The notes: generated by a model from the sequence alone, not told the origin. A DNA stretch of 53,637 nt from Bradyrhizobium jicamae (GCF_018130215.1 NZ_JAFCKQ010000056.1:1-53637); one strand, 5' to 3'; positions 38,951 to 48,103 are shown, numbered from the stretch's first letter. Translations and numbers: made by a program.

Positions 38951-40218
38951 TGACGGATGCGGGCCGCCATGTTGCGATCATCGGCGCCGGCGCGGTCGGT
39001 GTGATCAGCGCCATCGAGGCGCTGCGCTTCGGTCATCGCGTCACGCTGATCGATCCCGGCGAGCCCGGTGGTGAGCAGGCGGCGAGCTACGGCAATGCCG
39101 GCTGGCTGTCGTCGCATTCGGTGATCCCGCCGGCCGAGCCCGGTACCTGGAAGAAGGTTCCGGGGTATCTGATGGATCCGCTCGGGCCGCTGGCGATACG
39201 CTGGTCCTATCTGCCGAAGGCGCTGCCCTGGCTGATCAGATATCTGCTGTCGAGCCGCACCGAGGCGCAGGTCGAGACCACGGCGCGGGCGCTGCGCGAC
39301 CTCCTGAAGGACGCGCCGCAGTTGCACCGGCAGCTCGCCGATGAAGCCGGCGTGCCCGAATTGATCGAGCGGCGCGGGGTGATGCATGTGTTTCCCTCGC
39401 GTACGCCCTTTGATGGCGATCTCGGCTGGCGTATCCGCAAGCGCGTCGGCATCGAATGGCTGGAGCTCAACGAGGACGAGATGCGCCAGCGCGAGCCCGA
39501 CCTCGACCCGCGCTACAAGTTCGGCGTCGTGGTCGAGGAGGCGGGCCGCTGCCGCGACCCCGGCAGCTATGTCGCGGCGCTTGCCGCGCATGCGGTCGCG
39601 AGCGGCGCCAGGCGCGTCGCCGCCAGGGCAACCGGCCTCAGGCTGCAGGACGGCAGGCTTGCCGCTGTCGTGACCGAGAGCGGCGAGATCGCCTGCGATG
39701 CCGCGGTCGTGGCCGCGGGTGCGCGCTCGAAGCAGCTCAGCGCCTCGATCGGCGATCCGCTGCCGCTCGAGACCGAGCGTGGCTATCACGTCATGATCGA
39801 GAATCCGGAGTCGGGGCCGCGCAACTCGATGATGGCCTCGGATGCAAAGATGGTGGTGAACTGGACCGACAAGGGCCTGCGCGCCGCGGGCACCGTGGAG
39901 ATTGCGGGTCTCGATGCCGCACCGAACTGGAAGCGTGCCGAGATCCTGCGCGACAATCTCTTCAGCATGTTCCCGAAGCTGCCGAAGAACATTCCGGCCT
40001 CGCGCATCAAGACATGGTTCGGCCATCGCCCGAGCATGCCCGACGGCCGTCCGTGCATCGGCTATGCCCGTGCCACGCGCGCCGTGGTCTACGCCTTCGG
40101 CCACGGCCATATCGGCCTCGTCGGCTCGGCGCGCACCGGACGCCTGGTCGCCCAGCTCCTGAGCGGCAAGACGCCGGAAATTGTGCTCGCACCCTTTGCT
40201 CCCTCACGCTTCCTCTGA
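38950..40218 (+). CDS. FAD-dependent oxidoreductase, D-amino acid dehydrogenase-like (DadA)
   Basis: A 422-residue FAD enzyme of the DAO family. The N-terminal dinucleotide motif is IIGAGAVGVISAIEAL, then ASYGNAGWLSSHSVIPPAEPGTWKK, which is typical of DadA. The C-terminal FGHRPSMPDGRPCIGYA and FGHGHIGLVGSARTGRL close the FAD site. It should oxidise a D-amino acid (or N-substituted glycine) to the imine. ATG at 38950 shares its first base with the stop of the ThDP gene. Adjacent genes for RidA, a racemase and an aminotransferase make a D-amino acid, or an amino acid racemised to it, the likely substrate. Confidence 0.9.
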   Translation: MTDAGRHVAIIGAGAVGVISAIEALRFGHRVTLIDPGEPGGEQAASYGNAGWLSSHSVIPPAEPGTWKKVPGYLMDPLGPLAIRWSYLPKALPWLIRYLLSSRTEAQVETTARALRDLLKDAPQLHRQLADEAGVPELIERRGVMHVFPSRTPFDGDLGWRIRKRVGIEWLELNEDEMRQREPDLDPRYKFGVVVEEAGRCRDPGSYVAALAAHAVASGARRVAARATGLRLQDGRLAAVVTESGEIACDAAVVAAGARSKQLSASIGDPLPLETERGYHVMIENPESGPRNSMMASDAKMVVNWTDKGLRAAGTVEIAGLDAAPNWKRAEILRDNLFSMFPKLPKNIPASRIKTWFGHRPSMPDGRPCIGYARATRAVVYAFGHGHIGLVGSARTGRLVAQLLSGKTPEIVLAPFAPSRFL

Positions 40219-40219
40219 G

Positions 40220-40972
40220 ATGTCGGCCATGACCTATCCTGCAAACTCCATTTCCCGTATCGCCCGCGGCGGCAAGGCGCTCTATGGCGCGCCGCTCGGC
40301 ATCCTGATGCTGGAGGCGCGCTTTCCACGCATTCCCGGCGACATGGGCAACGGCACCACCTGGCCGTTCCCGGTGCTCTACCGCGTCGTCAGCGGGGCTT
40401 CGCCGGAGAAGGTGGTGCTGAAGGGCGCGGCCGGCCTGCTGCCCGACTTCATCGACGCCGCCAGGGACCTGGTGCGGCTCGGCGCCGAAGCCATCACCAC
40501 CAATTGCGGCTTCCTCGCGCTGTTCCAGAAGGAGCTAGCGGCCGCCGTCGGCGTGCCGGTTGCGACCTCGTCGCTGATGCAGGTGCCGTGGGTGCAGGCG
40601 ACGTTGCCGCCGGGCAAGCGCGTCGGCCTCGTCACGGTGTCGGGCTCGACGCTGTCACCCGCGCATCTCGAAGGCGCCGGCGTGCCGCTCGACACGCCGC
40701 TGGTCGGCACCGAGAACGGCAAGGAATTCTTCCGCGTCCTGATCAAGGCCGAAAAGGACGACATGGACATCGCGCAGGCCGAGCGCGACGTGGTCGAGGC
40801 CGGCAGGGAGCTGGTGGCGCGTCATCCCGAGGTCGGGGCCATCGTGCTCGAATGCACCAACATGCCGCCTTACGCCGCCGCGCTTCAGGCCGAGGTCGGG
40901 CTGCCGGTCTACGACATCTATTCGATGATCACCTGGTTCCACGCAGGGCTCAGGCCGCGCGCCTTTGGATGA
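40220..40972 (+). CDS. Aspartate/glutamate-type racemase family protein
   Basis: A 250-residue cofactor-independent racemase-fold protein. Two catalytic cysteines are visible, in ITTNCGFLALF and in VLECTNMPPY, as expected for two-base racemases of the Asp/Glu/hydantoin group. The region PRIPGDMGNGTTWPF near the N-terminus is characteristic of the large AroM-like and hydantoin racemase-related subgroup. It may racemise an amino acid for the DadA-like neighbour. ATG at 40220 lies one base after the upstream stop; another is at 40229. Confidence 0.86.
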   Translation: MSAMTYPANSISRIARGGKALYGAPLGILMLEARFPRIPGDMGNGTTWPFPVLYRVVSGASPEKVVLKGAAGLLPDFIDAARDLVRLGAEAITTNCGFLALFQKELAAAVGVPVATSSLMQVPWVQATLPPGKRVGLVTVSGSTLSPAHLEGAGVPLDTPLVGTENGKEFFRVLIKAEKDDMDIAQAERDVVEAGRELVARHPEVGAIVLECTNMPPYAAALQAEVGLPVYDIYSMITWFHAGLRPRAFG

Positions 40973-41006
40973 TAATGTCCCGTAGCGACCTCGATTCCCT
41001 GCAACC

Positions 41007-41711
41007 ATGAACAGCCAAGCGGGCATCAACTTGGATATCAGCTCAGACAGCATCGTCGACCGCGTCTACGAGCAGCTCAAGGCGATGGCGATCAGCTACG
41101 AGTTCAAGCCCGGCGAGCGGCTGAACGAGGGCGAACTGGCGAAACGTCTCGGCGTCAGCCGCACGCCGCTGCGCGAGGCGCTGAACCGGCTGAATACCGA
41201 GGGTTTCCTGCGCTTCACGCCGGGCAAGGGCTTCTTCTGCCGCGAGCTCGACGCGCATGAGATCTTCGATCTCTACGAGCTGCGCAAGTCGCTCGAGATC
41301 GCCTCCGTCCGGCTCGCGATCAAGCGGGCGAAGGATGAAGACATCGACGCGCTGCTGGCTTTCCTGCAGGCCACCGGCCCGGATCCGGGCGAGCGCTCCT
41401 CGGTGGAGCTGGTCGAACTCGACGAGACCTTCCACGAGCGGCTGATGGCGATGTCCGGCAACGCCGAGATGCTGCGCGTGCTGCGCAACGTCAATGCACG
41501 CATCCGCTTCGTGCGCTGGATCGACATGGACCGCATCAACCGCTCCAACACCCAGGCCGAGCACCGCGCCGTCGTCGAGGGCCTGAAGGCGCGCGACGAG
41601 GAAACGTGCGTGACCGTGCTCGAGAAGCACATCGATCGCCGGCTCGACCGCATCACCTCGGCGATCAAGGAAGGCTACGCGCAGATCTACATGCCGGCGG
41701 CGCGCGGCTAG
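41007..41711 (+). CDS. GntR family transcriptional regulator, FCD (FadR) subfamily
   Basis: A 234-residue regulator. The winged helix spans about 15-80, with the recognition element EGELAKRLGVSRTPLREALNRL. The C-terminal FCD domain (ELRKSLEIASVRLAIKRAKDEDIDALLAF...) has the usual metal-binding Asp/His residues (for example DETFHERLMAMSGN and AEHRAVVEGL). It lies last in the operon and probably responds to the amino acid or its 2-oxo acid. It is the natural candidate to bind the TGTATTCAG motif shared by both divergent promoters. It is convergent with the next gene, with a four-base overlap. Confidence 0.92.
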   Translation: MNSQAGINLDISSDSIVDRVYEQLKAMAISYEFKPGERLNEGELAKRLGVSRTPLREALNRLNTEGFLRFTPGKGFFCRELDAHEIFDLYELRKSLEIASVRLAIKRAKDEDIDALLAFLQATGPDPGERSSVELVELDETFHERLMAMSGNAEMLRVLRNVNARIRFVRWIDMDRINRSNTQAEHRAVVEGLKARDEETCVTVLEKHIDRRLDRITSAIKEGYAQIYMPAARG

Positions 41712-41965
41712 AGCGATTTCGGGCTCCGGACGTCGCCGACCCAGCCAATGATGGCTTTTGGTGCGATCACGCATCTCGGGGAGTGCGGATTGATCGTTCC
41801 CGCGCTGATGTCGCTGGTCTGATCGAGCAGGCTGTGCGCAAACACCCTGGCTTCGTACTCGGTCGTGAAGGTGCGCGTCTTTCGGGCGCTGCGCTGGTGC
41901 GCGACGTCGGGGGCGCGCAGCGCGAACGAGACGTACCAGATGGCCTTCTGCTTGTCCGCAGTCAT
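41708..41965 (-). CDS. Small conserved hypothetical protein
   Basis: An 85-residue protein with a good ribosome binding site (GAGAGGTG before ATG at 41965). It contains KAIWYVSFALRAPDV, then KTRTFTTEYEARVFAHSLLDQ and a C-terminal PKAIIGWVGDV. The pattern, aromatic residues in strands, suggests a small alpha/beta domain of the kind found as orphan genes in Bradyrhizobium-like genomes. Function not known. Its stop overlaps that of the GntR gene by four bases. Confidence 0.7.
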   Translation of the reverse strand: MTADKQKAIWYVSFALRAPDVAHQRSARKTRTFTTEYEARVFAHSLLDQTSDISAGTINPHSPRCVIAPKAIIGWVGDVRSPKSL

Positions 41966-42168
41966 CGCGCCACCTCTCGCGGTGGCAAGGCTGTCCTGAA
42001 GAGCGGATGAGCGGTTCGTGCCAAAACCGGAAGACCTTGTACTGGGAAAATGCACCTGACCCGGTGCGGTGTGCGCGCGGAAGGTGGCCCCGGGGCGTGG
42101 CTGGCGCTTGCCTCAACCGCTGGTCGAGATGGCAATGCGCCTGCGCAGTGCACGGGCCGGCTTGTGTG

Positions 42169-42357
42169 TCAGCTTGCTCCGCTCTCCTTGCGAGCAGCCG
42201 CCACGGCCTGCTCGACCTCTGCGGCCATGGCCGTGAGACGCTCGGCGAGCCTGGTGAACAGCTCGCGCTTCCTGACGTCGGTGGCCAGATCGCGGATCAA
42301 CGCACATTCCGCAGCGTCGGTGCGAAGCTTTTCGAGCCGCGCCATCATATCCTGCAT
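42169..42357 (-). CDS. Small helical protein, unknown function
   Basis: A 62-residue, mostly helical protein (MQDMMARLEKLRTDAAECAL, then RDLATDVRKRELFTRLAERLTAMAAEVEQAV). It looks like a two-helix hairpin with a central Asp/Glu region. It belongs to a set of similar small helical proteins in this signalling island (compare 46614-46802 and 48858-49070), which share the A-E-C-A/A-E-N-A spacing and RLAE pattern. The start is taken at 42357, because upstream extension to 42522 has no natural composition. Function not known. Confidence 0.65.
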   Translation of the reverse strand: MQDMMARLEKLRTDAAECALIRDLATDVRKRELFTRLAERLTAMAAEVEQAVAAARKESGAS

Positions 42358-42512
42358 TTCCTGCCCAACTCCGTAACAACTCGATGTTGCAGGCACGGTA
42401 GGCGGCGCCCAACCCCGGCGGCAATAACATGTGATAACGCGTGAAGCCCTGCCGAGGTCGCGGCGGCGCAGGGCGAATTGTCCCCGACAGGCCTTGACGC
42501 CGGAGCGCTGCG

Positions 42513-43259
42513 TCAGCCGCACCGCTTGGTGTGGAGATAGTCCGCGGTAAAGAGCGCGATGTTTTGCAATCCCCTGAGGTCCATGATCGTCAGTGTCCGG
42601 TCGCGCAAGGTGATGAGTCGCGAGGCACGCAACTCCTGGAGCGTGCGGTTGACGTGAACCACGGACAGGCCGGTGGCGTCAGCCAGATCGATCTGCGTGA
42701 CGGGGAAGGCGCAGGAATCGCCATCGATCATTCCAACCGGCCGCAGCCGCTCATGGATCTCGCACAGCAGGTGCGCCACCCGCTCCAGCGCGATGCGCCG
42801 GCCGATATTCACGGTCCATTCGCGCTGGATCGCGCTGTTCACCATCGTCTCGCACCAGAACGCCTGGGCCAGCGACTGGTCTGCCGCCAGCAGCCGTTCG
42901 AACACCGGGCGCTTGATGTCGGCGTAGATCACCGGCGTCAGCGTTCCGATCGAGTGATCCATCACCGACAGCAGATAGACGCAGGCGTCGCAGGCATCGC
43001 CCGGCAGGATGAAGCTGGTGATCTGCCGGCGGCCGTCCTCCAGCGTCTTGAAACGGCAGAGCCAGCCCGACAGGATGATCCTCACGCTGTCGACCGGGTC
43101 GCCCTCGTTGGCGAGGTCCTCGCCTTGGCCGGCGCGCTGCAACCCTTCCAGGATCGCCCTCTGCAGCAATGCGATGCCCCGCTCGGACAACTGCCGCAAT
43201 GCGTCGAGGCGCCGGATCACCGGCTGCGCCAGATTCCCCTCGAGCGCCGGGGAGTGCAT
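42513..43259 (-). CDS. Crp/Fnr family transcriptional regulator
   Basis: A 248-residue regulator with a cyclic-nucleotide-binding-like N-terminal barrel (about 20-145) and C-terminal winged helix (DLADATGLSVVHVNRTLQELRASRLI). The N-terminal Cys set of Fnr is absent, and the barrel lacks the cAMP-binding R-x-A-x-x-x-A-x-x-x-C-x-x motif, so its signal is unknown. Sequences of this kind respond to small molecules or protein partners. Its ATG directly follows the stop of the large CheB/CheR kinase gene (TAGATG), so the two are co-translated and may act in one pathway. Confidence 0.9.
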   Translation of the reverse strand: MHSPALEGNLAQPVIRRLDALRQLSERGIALLQRAILEGLQRAGQGEDLANEGDPVDSVRIILSGWLCRFKTLEDGRRQITSFILPGDACDACVYLLSVMDHSIGTLTPVIYADIKRPVFERLLAADQSLAQAFWCETMVNSAIQREWTVNIGRRIALERVAHLLCEIHERLRPVGMIDGDSCAFPVTQIDLADATGLSVVHVNRTLQELRASRLITLRDRTLTIMDLRGLQNIALFTADYLHTKRCG

Positions 43260-46200
43260 CTATCTCCCCATGCTCGGCGTGTGGATGATGCGCTGGCTCA
43301 TCGGAATTGCGATCGTGGCATGAAGGCCCGACGGATCGAAGCCCAGCGTGGTCTTGCCTTTGAACTCGAATGCCAGCGTCCGCTCCAGCAGCTCCGATCC
43401 AAATCCCTTGCGCTTCGGCGAGGTGACCGCCGGCCCGCCGTGCTCGCGCCAATCGAATACGAGCTGTTGCGGCTCGTCCACACCGTTGATGCGCCACGAC
43501 ACCTCGACACGTCCGGTTTTCTGACTCAATGCGCCGTATTTCAGGGCATTGGTCGCCAGTTCGTGGATTGCCAGCGCGAAGGTCTCTGCGGCCTTCGGCT
43601 GCAGGCGGATCCGCGGCCCGGAAACATGCAGCTGGTCGCCCTCGCGTGCATTGTAGGCGAGCAGTTCCTCGACCACGAGGTATTCGAGATCGACACCGCC
43701 TTCGGGGTCGCGGGTGACCAGCGACTGCGTCCGCGCGAAGGCGCTGAGGCGGCCGTCCAGATGCGACGCATATTCCTCGACGCTCGAGCTCGTCTCGGCC
43801 GAGCGGCGGGCAATCGAGCGAACCACGCCGAGCGTGTTGCGGACACGATGTTGCAGCTCCGCCAGCAGCAGGCGCTGGCGCTCTTCGGCCCTGGTGATCG
43901 CGGTGACGTCTATGAAGGTGATCACGACGCCGGCGATGAAATTGTCGATGCTTCGATAGGGCAGGATGCGCACGATGTAGCGCGTTCCGCTGTCGGGTGC
44001 GGTCAGCTCGCGCTCCGTGCTGGCCAGCGTGCGCAGCACCCTGCGCACATCGTCATAGAGCTCCTCGATCGGGATGCGTGCCTTGATGTGGGCGATCGGA
44101 CGGTTGACGTCGGTCTCGACCAGATGCAGCAATTGCGTGATCGCGGGCGTGAAATTCATCACCTTCAGGTCGTTGTCCAGGAAGACCGTGGCGATCTGCG
44201 TGCTTTCGAGGAAATTCTTCAGATCGCTGGTGGCGCGGGTCAGTTCCTGCACGCGGTGCGCCAGCTCGCCGTTGACGGTGGTCAATTCCTCGTTCACCGA
44301 CTGCAGCTCCTCGCGGGAGGTTTCCAGCTCCTCGTTGGCGGATTGCAGCTCTTCGTTGAGCGACTGGTATTCCTCGTTGGAGGATTTGAGCTCCTCGTTG
44401 GTGCTTTCGAGCTCCTCGATCGTCGCCTGCAGGCGCTCGCGGGTGGCGCGCAGCTCGCTTTCCAGCCGCTCGACATGCTCGGTCCTGATCGACGCGCCCT
44501 GATTGCTCTCGGCGTTCTCTAGCGGACGGATCGGGCCGTCCTTGAACAGGACCACGAAGTTGCGGTGGCCTGCGGCGCCATCCTGGATCGGCTCGACCGT
44601 GATGTCGACCAGCACCCGGTGCCCATTGATGCCAAGCTGCACCTGCTCGGCATGCGCCGCCTCGTTGACTTCGGCAGCACGCCCGAGAGCAGTGCGCAGC
44701 TCGAGCCTGAGGTCGCGGTGCACGAGCTGGAGCAGATCGAGCGTCGCGGTGCCCGCCGTCGGCTCGATATAGCGGCCGGTGCGGCCGGAGAAATGCAGGA
44801 TCTGGAAATTGTCGTCGGTGATGACATAGGCCGGCGCATAGCGCTCGGCGATGCGCTGCGCGCGGCGCTCGAGACCGACATCCGGACCAAGCGCGCGAAC
44901 GGGCGGCACGTCGACCGTGGCGCGGCCCGCCGCGGTCGTGATCGGAAACTCCGGCGGCAATCGCGTTCCGGTCTCGAGCTTCCTGAAGATGCGCGCGCGG
45001 CGATCGACCGGAGAAAACAGCTTCGGATGCCGCGTGACGTTCTCGGAATTGCCGAGGAACAGGTAACGGTCCGGCAACAAGGCAAAGTGGAACAGGGGGA
45101 TCACGCGGTTCTGCAGTTCGGCATTGAGGTAGATCAGAAGATTGCGGCACGAGATCAGGTCGAGCTTGGAGAACGGCGCGTCCTTGATGACGTTGTGCTG
45201 CGAGAAGATGCACATCTCGCGCAGCTCCTTGACGACGCAATAGGTGTCGCCCTCGCGCACGAACCAGCGGGCCAGCCGCTCGGGCGACATGTCGTGCTCG
45301 ATGCTGGTGCGATAGCGCCCGACCCGCGCCGCGGCGAGGGCGCGCCCATCGATATCGGTCGCGAAGATCTGGATCTGAGGCGCCGAATCGAGGCTCGCGA
45401 TGTGTTCGCGCAAGAGGATGCCGATGGAATAGGCTTCCTCGCCGGTGGCGCATCCGAGCACCCAGACGCGCACCTGCTGGCCCGCGCCCTTTCCCTGGAA
45501 TATCCTGGGAATGACCTGCGTTTCCAGGACGTCGAACTCCTTCTTGTCGCGGAAGAATTCGGTCACGCCGATCAGGAGGTCGTTGAAGAGGTGCTGCACC
45601 TCGTCCTTGTCGTTCCTCAGGAAGTCGACATAGGAGGAGATCTCGTCGATCTGTACCACCTGCATGCGGCGCTGGACGCGGCGCAGGAAGGTGTTCTGCT
45701 TGTAGCCGTGGAAGTCGTTGCCGGTCTTGTTGCGGAGAATGTCGGCGATGCGCGCAAGCGAGGTTGCCGCCGCAGCCAGCACCTCGTCGAATCCCTGTTT
45801 CTCATCGAGCCGGCGCAAGTGGCGGGCATAGACGTCGATGTGCTCCGGGATTTCGTCCGGAGGCAGCACGAAATCGGCGATCGCCACGGCCGAATTGCCT
45901 TCATTGTGCGGATCGGGATGCTCGTTCTTGATCCGCTCGGCGATCGCCAGGCCGCCATGATCCTTCAGGGTTGCCACGCCGAGCGTCCCGTCGCCACCTG
46001 TGCCGGCCAGCACGACGCCGATCGATTGCTCGGCCCGCTGTTCCGCGAGCGAGACCAGGAAGCTGTCGATGGTGGCGCGCTCGCCCTTGGCCTGCGCGGC
46101 CGCGCGGACGTGGAATTTATCGCCATCGATCGTGGTGATCATGTCGGATGGAGAGAGATAGATGACGCCGCCCTCGACTGTCAGGCCATCCTCGATTTCG

Positions 46201-46448
46201 GCAAGCCTGATGCCGTCGGACCGTTGCAGGACCTTGCGCAGCCGCTCGTCCTCCACCGCATCCCGGTACTGCATTACGAGCACGATGGCCTGATCCGGAT
46301 TGAGCTTCAGCCTGGAGAAGAAAAGCTCCATGCTGTTCAAAGCACCGGCAGAGGCGCCCACACCGACGATCAGCGGTGTCCTCGACTGGCGTTCTCCATC
46401 CGCGGTCTCTGTCTGGCCGACGTCATTCATGATTGCAGCGGCTTCCAT
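43260..46448 (-). CDS. CheB-CheR-PAS-HWE histidine kinase fusion
   Basis: A 1062-residue cytoplasmic signal protein. Domains in order: CheB methylesterase-like (about 25-200; nucleophile Ser33 in GVGASAGAL and Asp153 in GTGGDGTLG); CheR methyltransferase (about 215-480; SAM site VLGCATGEEAYSIG); PAS (about 510-640); a long coiled coil (about 650-735) with N-E-E-L repeats; a second PAS (about 740-850); and an HWE histidine kinase (about 860-1060: LQHRVRNTLGVVRSIARR, HELATNALKYGAL and WREHGGP). In the CheB part, the residue that is usually His (in V-V-Q-H) is Tyr61 (VMQYRD), so methylesterase activity is doubtful. It lies in one run with a Crp/Fnr regulator. No chemoreceptor gene is near. Confidence 0.93.
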   Translation of the reverse strand: MEAAAIMNDVGQTETADGERQSRTPLIVGVGASAGALNSMELFFSRLKLNPDQAIVLVMQYRDAVEDERLRKVLQRSDGIRLAEIEDGLTVEGGVIYLSPSDMITTIDGDKFHVRAAAQAKGERATIDSFLVSLAEQRAEQSIGVVLAGTGGDGTLGVATLKDHGGLAIAERIKNEHPDPHNEGNSAVAIADFVLPPDEIPEHIDVYARHLRRLDEKQGFDEVLAAAATSLARIADILRNKTGNDFHGYKQNTFLRRVQRRMQVVQIDEISSYVDFLRNDKDEVQHLFNDLLIGVTEFFRDKKEFDVLETQVIPRIFQGKGAGQQVRVWVLGCATGEEAYSIGILLREHIASLDSAPQIQIFATDIDGRALAAARVGRYRTSIEHDMSPERLARWFVREGDTYCVVKELREMCIFSQHNVIKDAPFSKLDLISCRNLLIYLNAELQNRVIPLFHFALLPDRYLFLGNSENVTRHPKLFSPVDRRARIFRKLETGTRLPPEFPITTAAGRATVDVPPVRALGPDVGLERRAQRIAERYAPAYVITDDNFQILHFSGRTGRYIEPTAGTATLDLLQLVHRDLRLELRTALGRAAEVNEAAHAEQVQLGINGHRVLVDITVEPIQDGAAGHRNFVVLFKDGPIRPLENAESNQGASIRTEHVERLESELRATRERLQATIEELESTNEELKSSNEEYQSLNEELQSANEELETSREELQSVNEELTTVNGELAHRVQELTRATSDLKNFLESTQIATVFLDNDLKVMNFTPAITQLLHLVETDVNRPIAHIKARIPIEELYDDVRRVLRTLASTERELTAPDSGTRYIVRILPYRSIDNFIAGVVITFIDVTAITRAEERQRLLLAELQHRVRNTLGVVRSIARRSAETSSSVEEYASHLDGRLSAFARTQSLVTRDPEGGVDLEYLVVEELLAYNAREGDQLHVSGPRIRLQPKAAETFALAIHELATNALKYGALSQKTGRVEVSWRINGVDEPQQLVFDWREHGGPAVTSPKRKGFGSELLERTLAFEFKGKTTLGFDPSGLHATIAIPMSQRIIHTPSMGR

Positions 46449-46613
46449 TCATCGATGGGCATCGCGCCCGCGTTTGCCGTTGATAGCAGAATTTGGCCCG
46501 ATCCCAACGGGATAAGTACGGGTCTGCTGCTCCCGAACCGGGGGCACGGTGGCAGTTGATTGTCATTCACCGCGAGACGGACCATACTGGCATGCGTGGC
46601 GGCCGAACCGACG

Positions 46614-46802
46614 ATGGACATGTCCGAGGAGCTCGCGACCCTGATCAGGCGAGCCGACCGAGCAACCGCTGATGCACACCGTCTCATCGGCGAAAATGAC
46701 CTGTGGCGGCAACGCATTCTGCAACAATTCGACCGCATGTTCGAACTCGGATCCGAATTCAGGGCGCCGCGGCGTATCGAGCGTCCCCCTTCGACGCGCT
46801 AG
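46614..46802 (+). CDS. Small helical hypothetical protein
   Basis: A predicted 62-residue helical protein (MDMSEELATLIRRADRATADAHRLI, then RQRILQQFDRMFELGSEF). It may start at 46560, 46614 or 46620; 46614 is preferred on composition. The gene is divergent from the kinase fusion. Small proteins of this size and helicity recur in the neighbourhood, so it could be a pathway-specific adaptor, but this is conjecture. Confidence 0.45.
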   Translation: MDMSEELATLIRRADRATADAHRLIGENDLWRQRILQQFDRMFELGSEFRAPRRIERPPSTR

Positions 46803-46822
46803 AGCAATCGGGACGGACGGCT

Positions 46823-47092
46823 CTAGTGCGGAGTGACCTGCTCCTCGAGATAGGCAACCCGCTGCTCGATCAGGCTGCGGTGTCGCTCCCATTCCACCAG
46901 GGTCCGCTTGAGCAGGTTCACCAGCCGTTCGGCCTGCATGGTGTCGTGGCCGGCCCTCTGGAGCCAGTCGATCAAATCCTGCTGATCGCGGATGCGCCGC
47001 CAGCCGTCCTCGATGTCGACTTCGGCCTTCACCAGGAGTTGTTGCTCGAAGTGCAGCTGCCGGGCCCAGTTCGCATGATCAGTATCGACCAT
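46823..47092 (-). CDS. Small helical protein downstream of CheB
   Basis: An 89-residue, all-helical, strongly charged protein with aromatic residues (ANWARQLHFEQQLLVKAEVD, then GWRRIRDQQDLIDWLQRAG and LVNLLKRTLVEWERHRSLIEQRVAYLEEQV). It looks like a coiled-coil helical hairpin. Its ATG is immediately after the CheB stop (TGAATG), so it is co-translated with CheB and may be its partner. No family is recognised. Confidence 0.75.
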   Translation of the reverse strand: MVDTDHANWARQLHFEQQLLVKAEVDIEDGWRRIRDQQDLIDWLQRAGHDTMQAERLVNLLKRTLVEWERHRSLIEQRVAYLEEQVTPH

Positions 47093-48103
47093 TCACTGTT
47101 CCTTCCGCGTTGGCGGCTTCGGGGCGAGTGATTGTAGCATGACGCGCCGGATCATATCGGCATATTCGCGATATTCGGCGGCGCGCGCTTCGTACATCTG
47201 AGCCACCGCCGGACGGCCGCTGCGGCGGCCGTCTTCCGCCATCCGATGCACCAGTTCGGCGCGCTCCTCGATGATGCGCAGCGCCACCCGAAAGGCCTCG
47301 TCGACCCGGCTTTCCTGCTCCTTGGCCAGCGCATCGGCGGTATAGGCGTGGCCGACCTGGCAGCGGAAGCGCAGCGGGCGGCCCATGCTGAGCTCGGAAA
47401 GAACGCCGCCGCAGCCCGGGCAGGTGAGGGGCGCGGGATTGGCGATATCGACCAGCGTATCGCTGCCGACGCGCTCTCCTGCCGCAATCTTCACCTCGAG
47501 CGCGATCTCCGGCGGGATCGGCAGGGAGGCCGCCGCCCGCTCGCGGGCCAGGTCGGAAAGAACGTCACCGAGGCGCGCCGCCGGGACGCAGAGGTCGACG
47601 GTCGTGGATTCCATCGCCCGCAGCGGCATTTCGTCGGAAATGGCGTCATTGGGATCCTGGACCACTGCGATCCCGCCACAGCGCTTGATCGCACTCAAGC
47701 CGGCCGCGCCGTCCGACAACAGCCCGCTCAGGACGACGCCAATGACCCGTGGTCCGTAGTGCAGTGCGGCGGATCGGAATAACGGATCGATCGCGGGCCG
47801 CACCAGGTTTTCAAGCGGTCCGCGTCCGAGCATGAGGTGGCCGTCATGGATCAGGAGATGATGGTCCGGCGCCGCAAGGTAGATGTGGCCATTCTCGATC
47901 ACCATGCCGCTTTCCGCCTGCCGGACCGGCAGCTTGGCCGCCGCGGCGGCAACCGTGGAGAGAATGCCGATGCCGTGCGCCGGCAAGTGCAGGACGATGA
48001 AAATCGCGGCCGGCAAATTGGCCGGCAACCGGCCGAGGATGTCCCGCAGCGGCGCAGTCGCTCCAGCAGAACCGCCGATGACAATAATGTCGCGATTTTG
48101 CAT
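47093..48103 (-). CDS. Stand-alone CheB-type protein-glutamate methylesterase with C-terminal zinc-like motif
   Basis: A 336-residue protein without a receiver domain. The CheB catalytic triad is complete: Ser in GGSAGATAPL, His in FIVLHLPAHG and Asp in SGLLSDGAAGL. The C-terminal third has CPGCGGVL and FRCQVGHAYTAD, a C-x2-C-x-CxxxH-like pattern found in a family of alphaproteobacterial CheB homologues, followed by a helical tail. ATG at 48103 follows a strong GGAGGTGA site; a longer frame to 48136 is not needed. It is divergent from a response regulator, 96 bases away. No chemotaxis genes are nearby, so it may serve other signalling. Confidence 0.92.
   Translation of the reverse strand: MQNRDIIVIGGSAGATAPLRDILGRLPANLPAAIFIVLHLPAHGIGILSTVAAAAAKLPVRQAESGMVIENGHIYLAAPDHHLLIHDGHLMLGRGPLENLVRPAIDPLFRSAALHYGPRVIGVVLSGLLSDGAAGLSAIKRCGGIAVVQDPNDAISDEMPLRAMESTTVDLCVPAARLGDVLSDLARERAAASLPIPPEIALEVKIAAGERVGSDTLVDIANPAPLTCPGCGGVLSELSMGRPLRFRCQVGHAYTADALAKEQESRVDEAFRVALRIIEERAELVHRMAEDGRRSGRPAVAQMYEARAAEYREYADMIRRVMLQSLAPKPPTRKEQ

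Noticed and set aside
42531..46559. Two 660-codon plus-strand frames antisense to the Crp gene and kinase fusion
   Set aside because: Both lie opposite recognisable domains and have composition typical of antisense high-GC frames.
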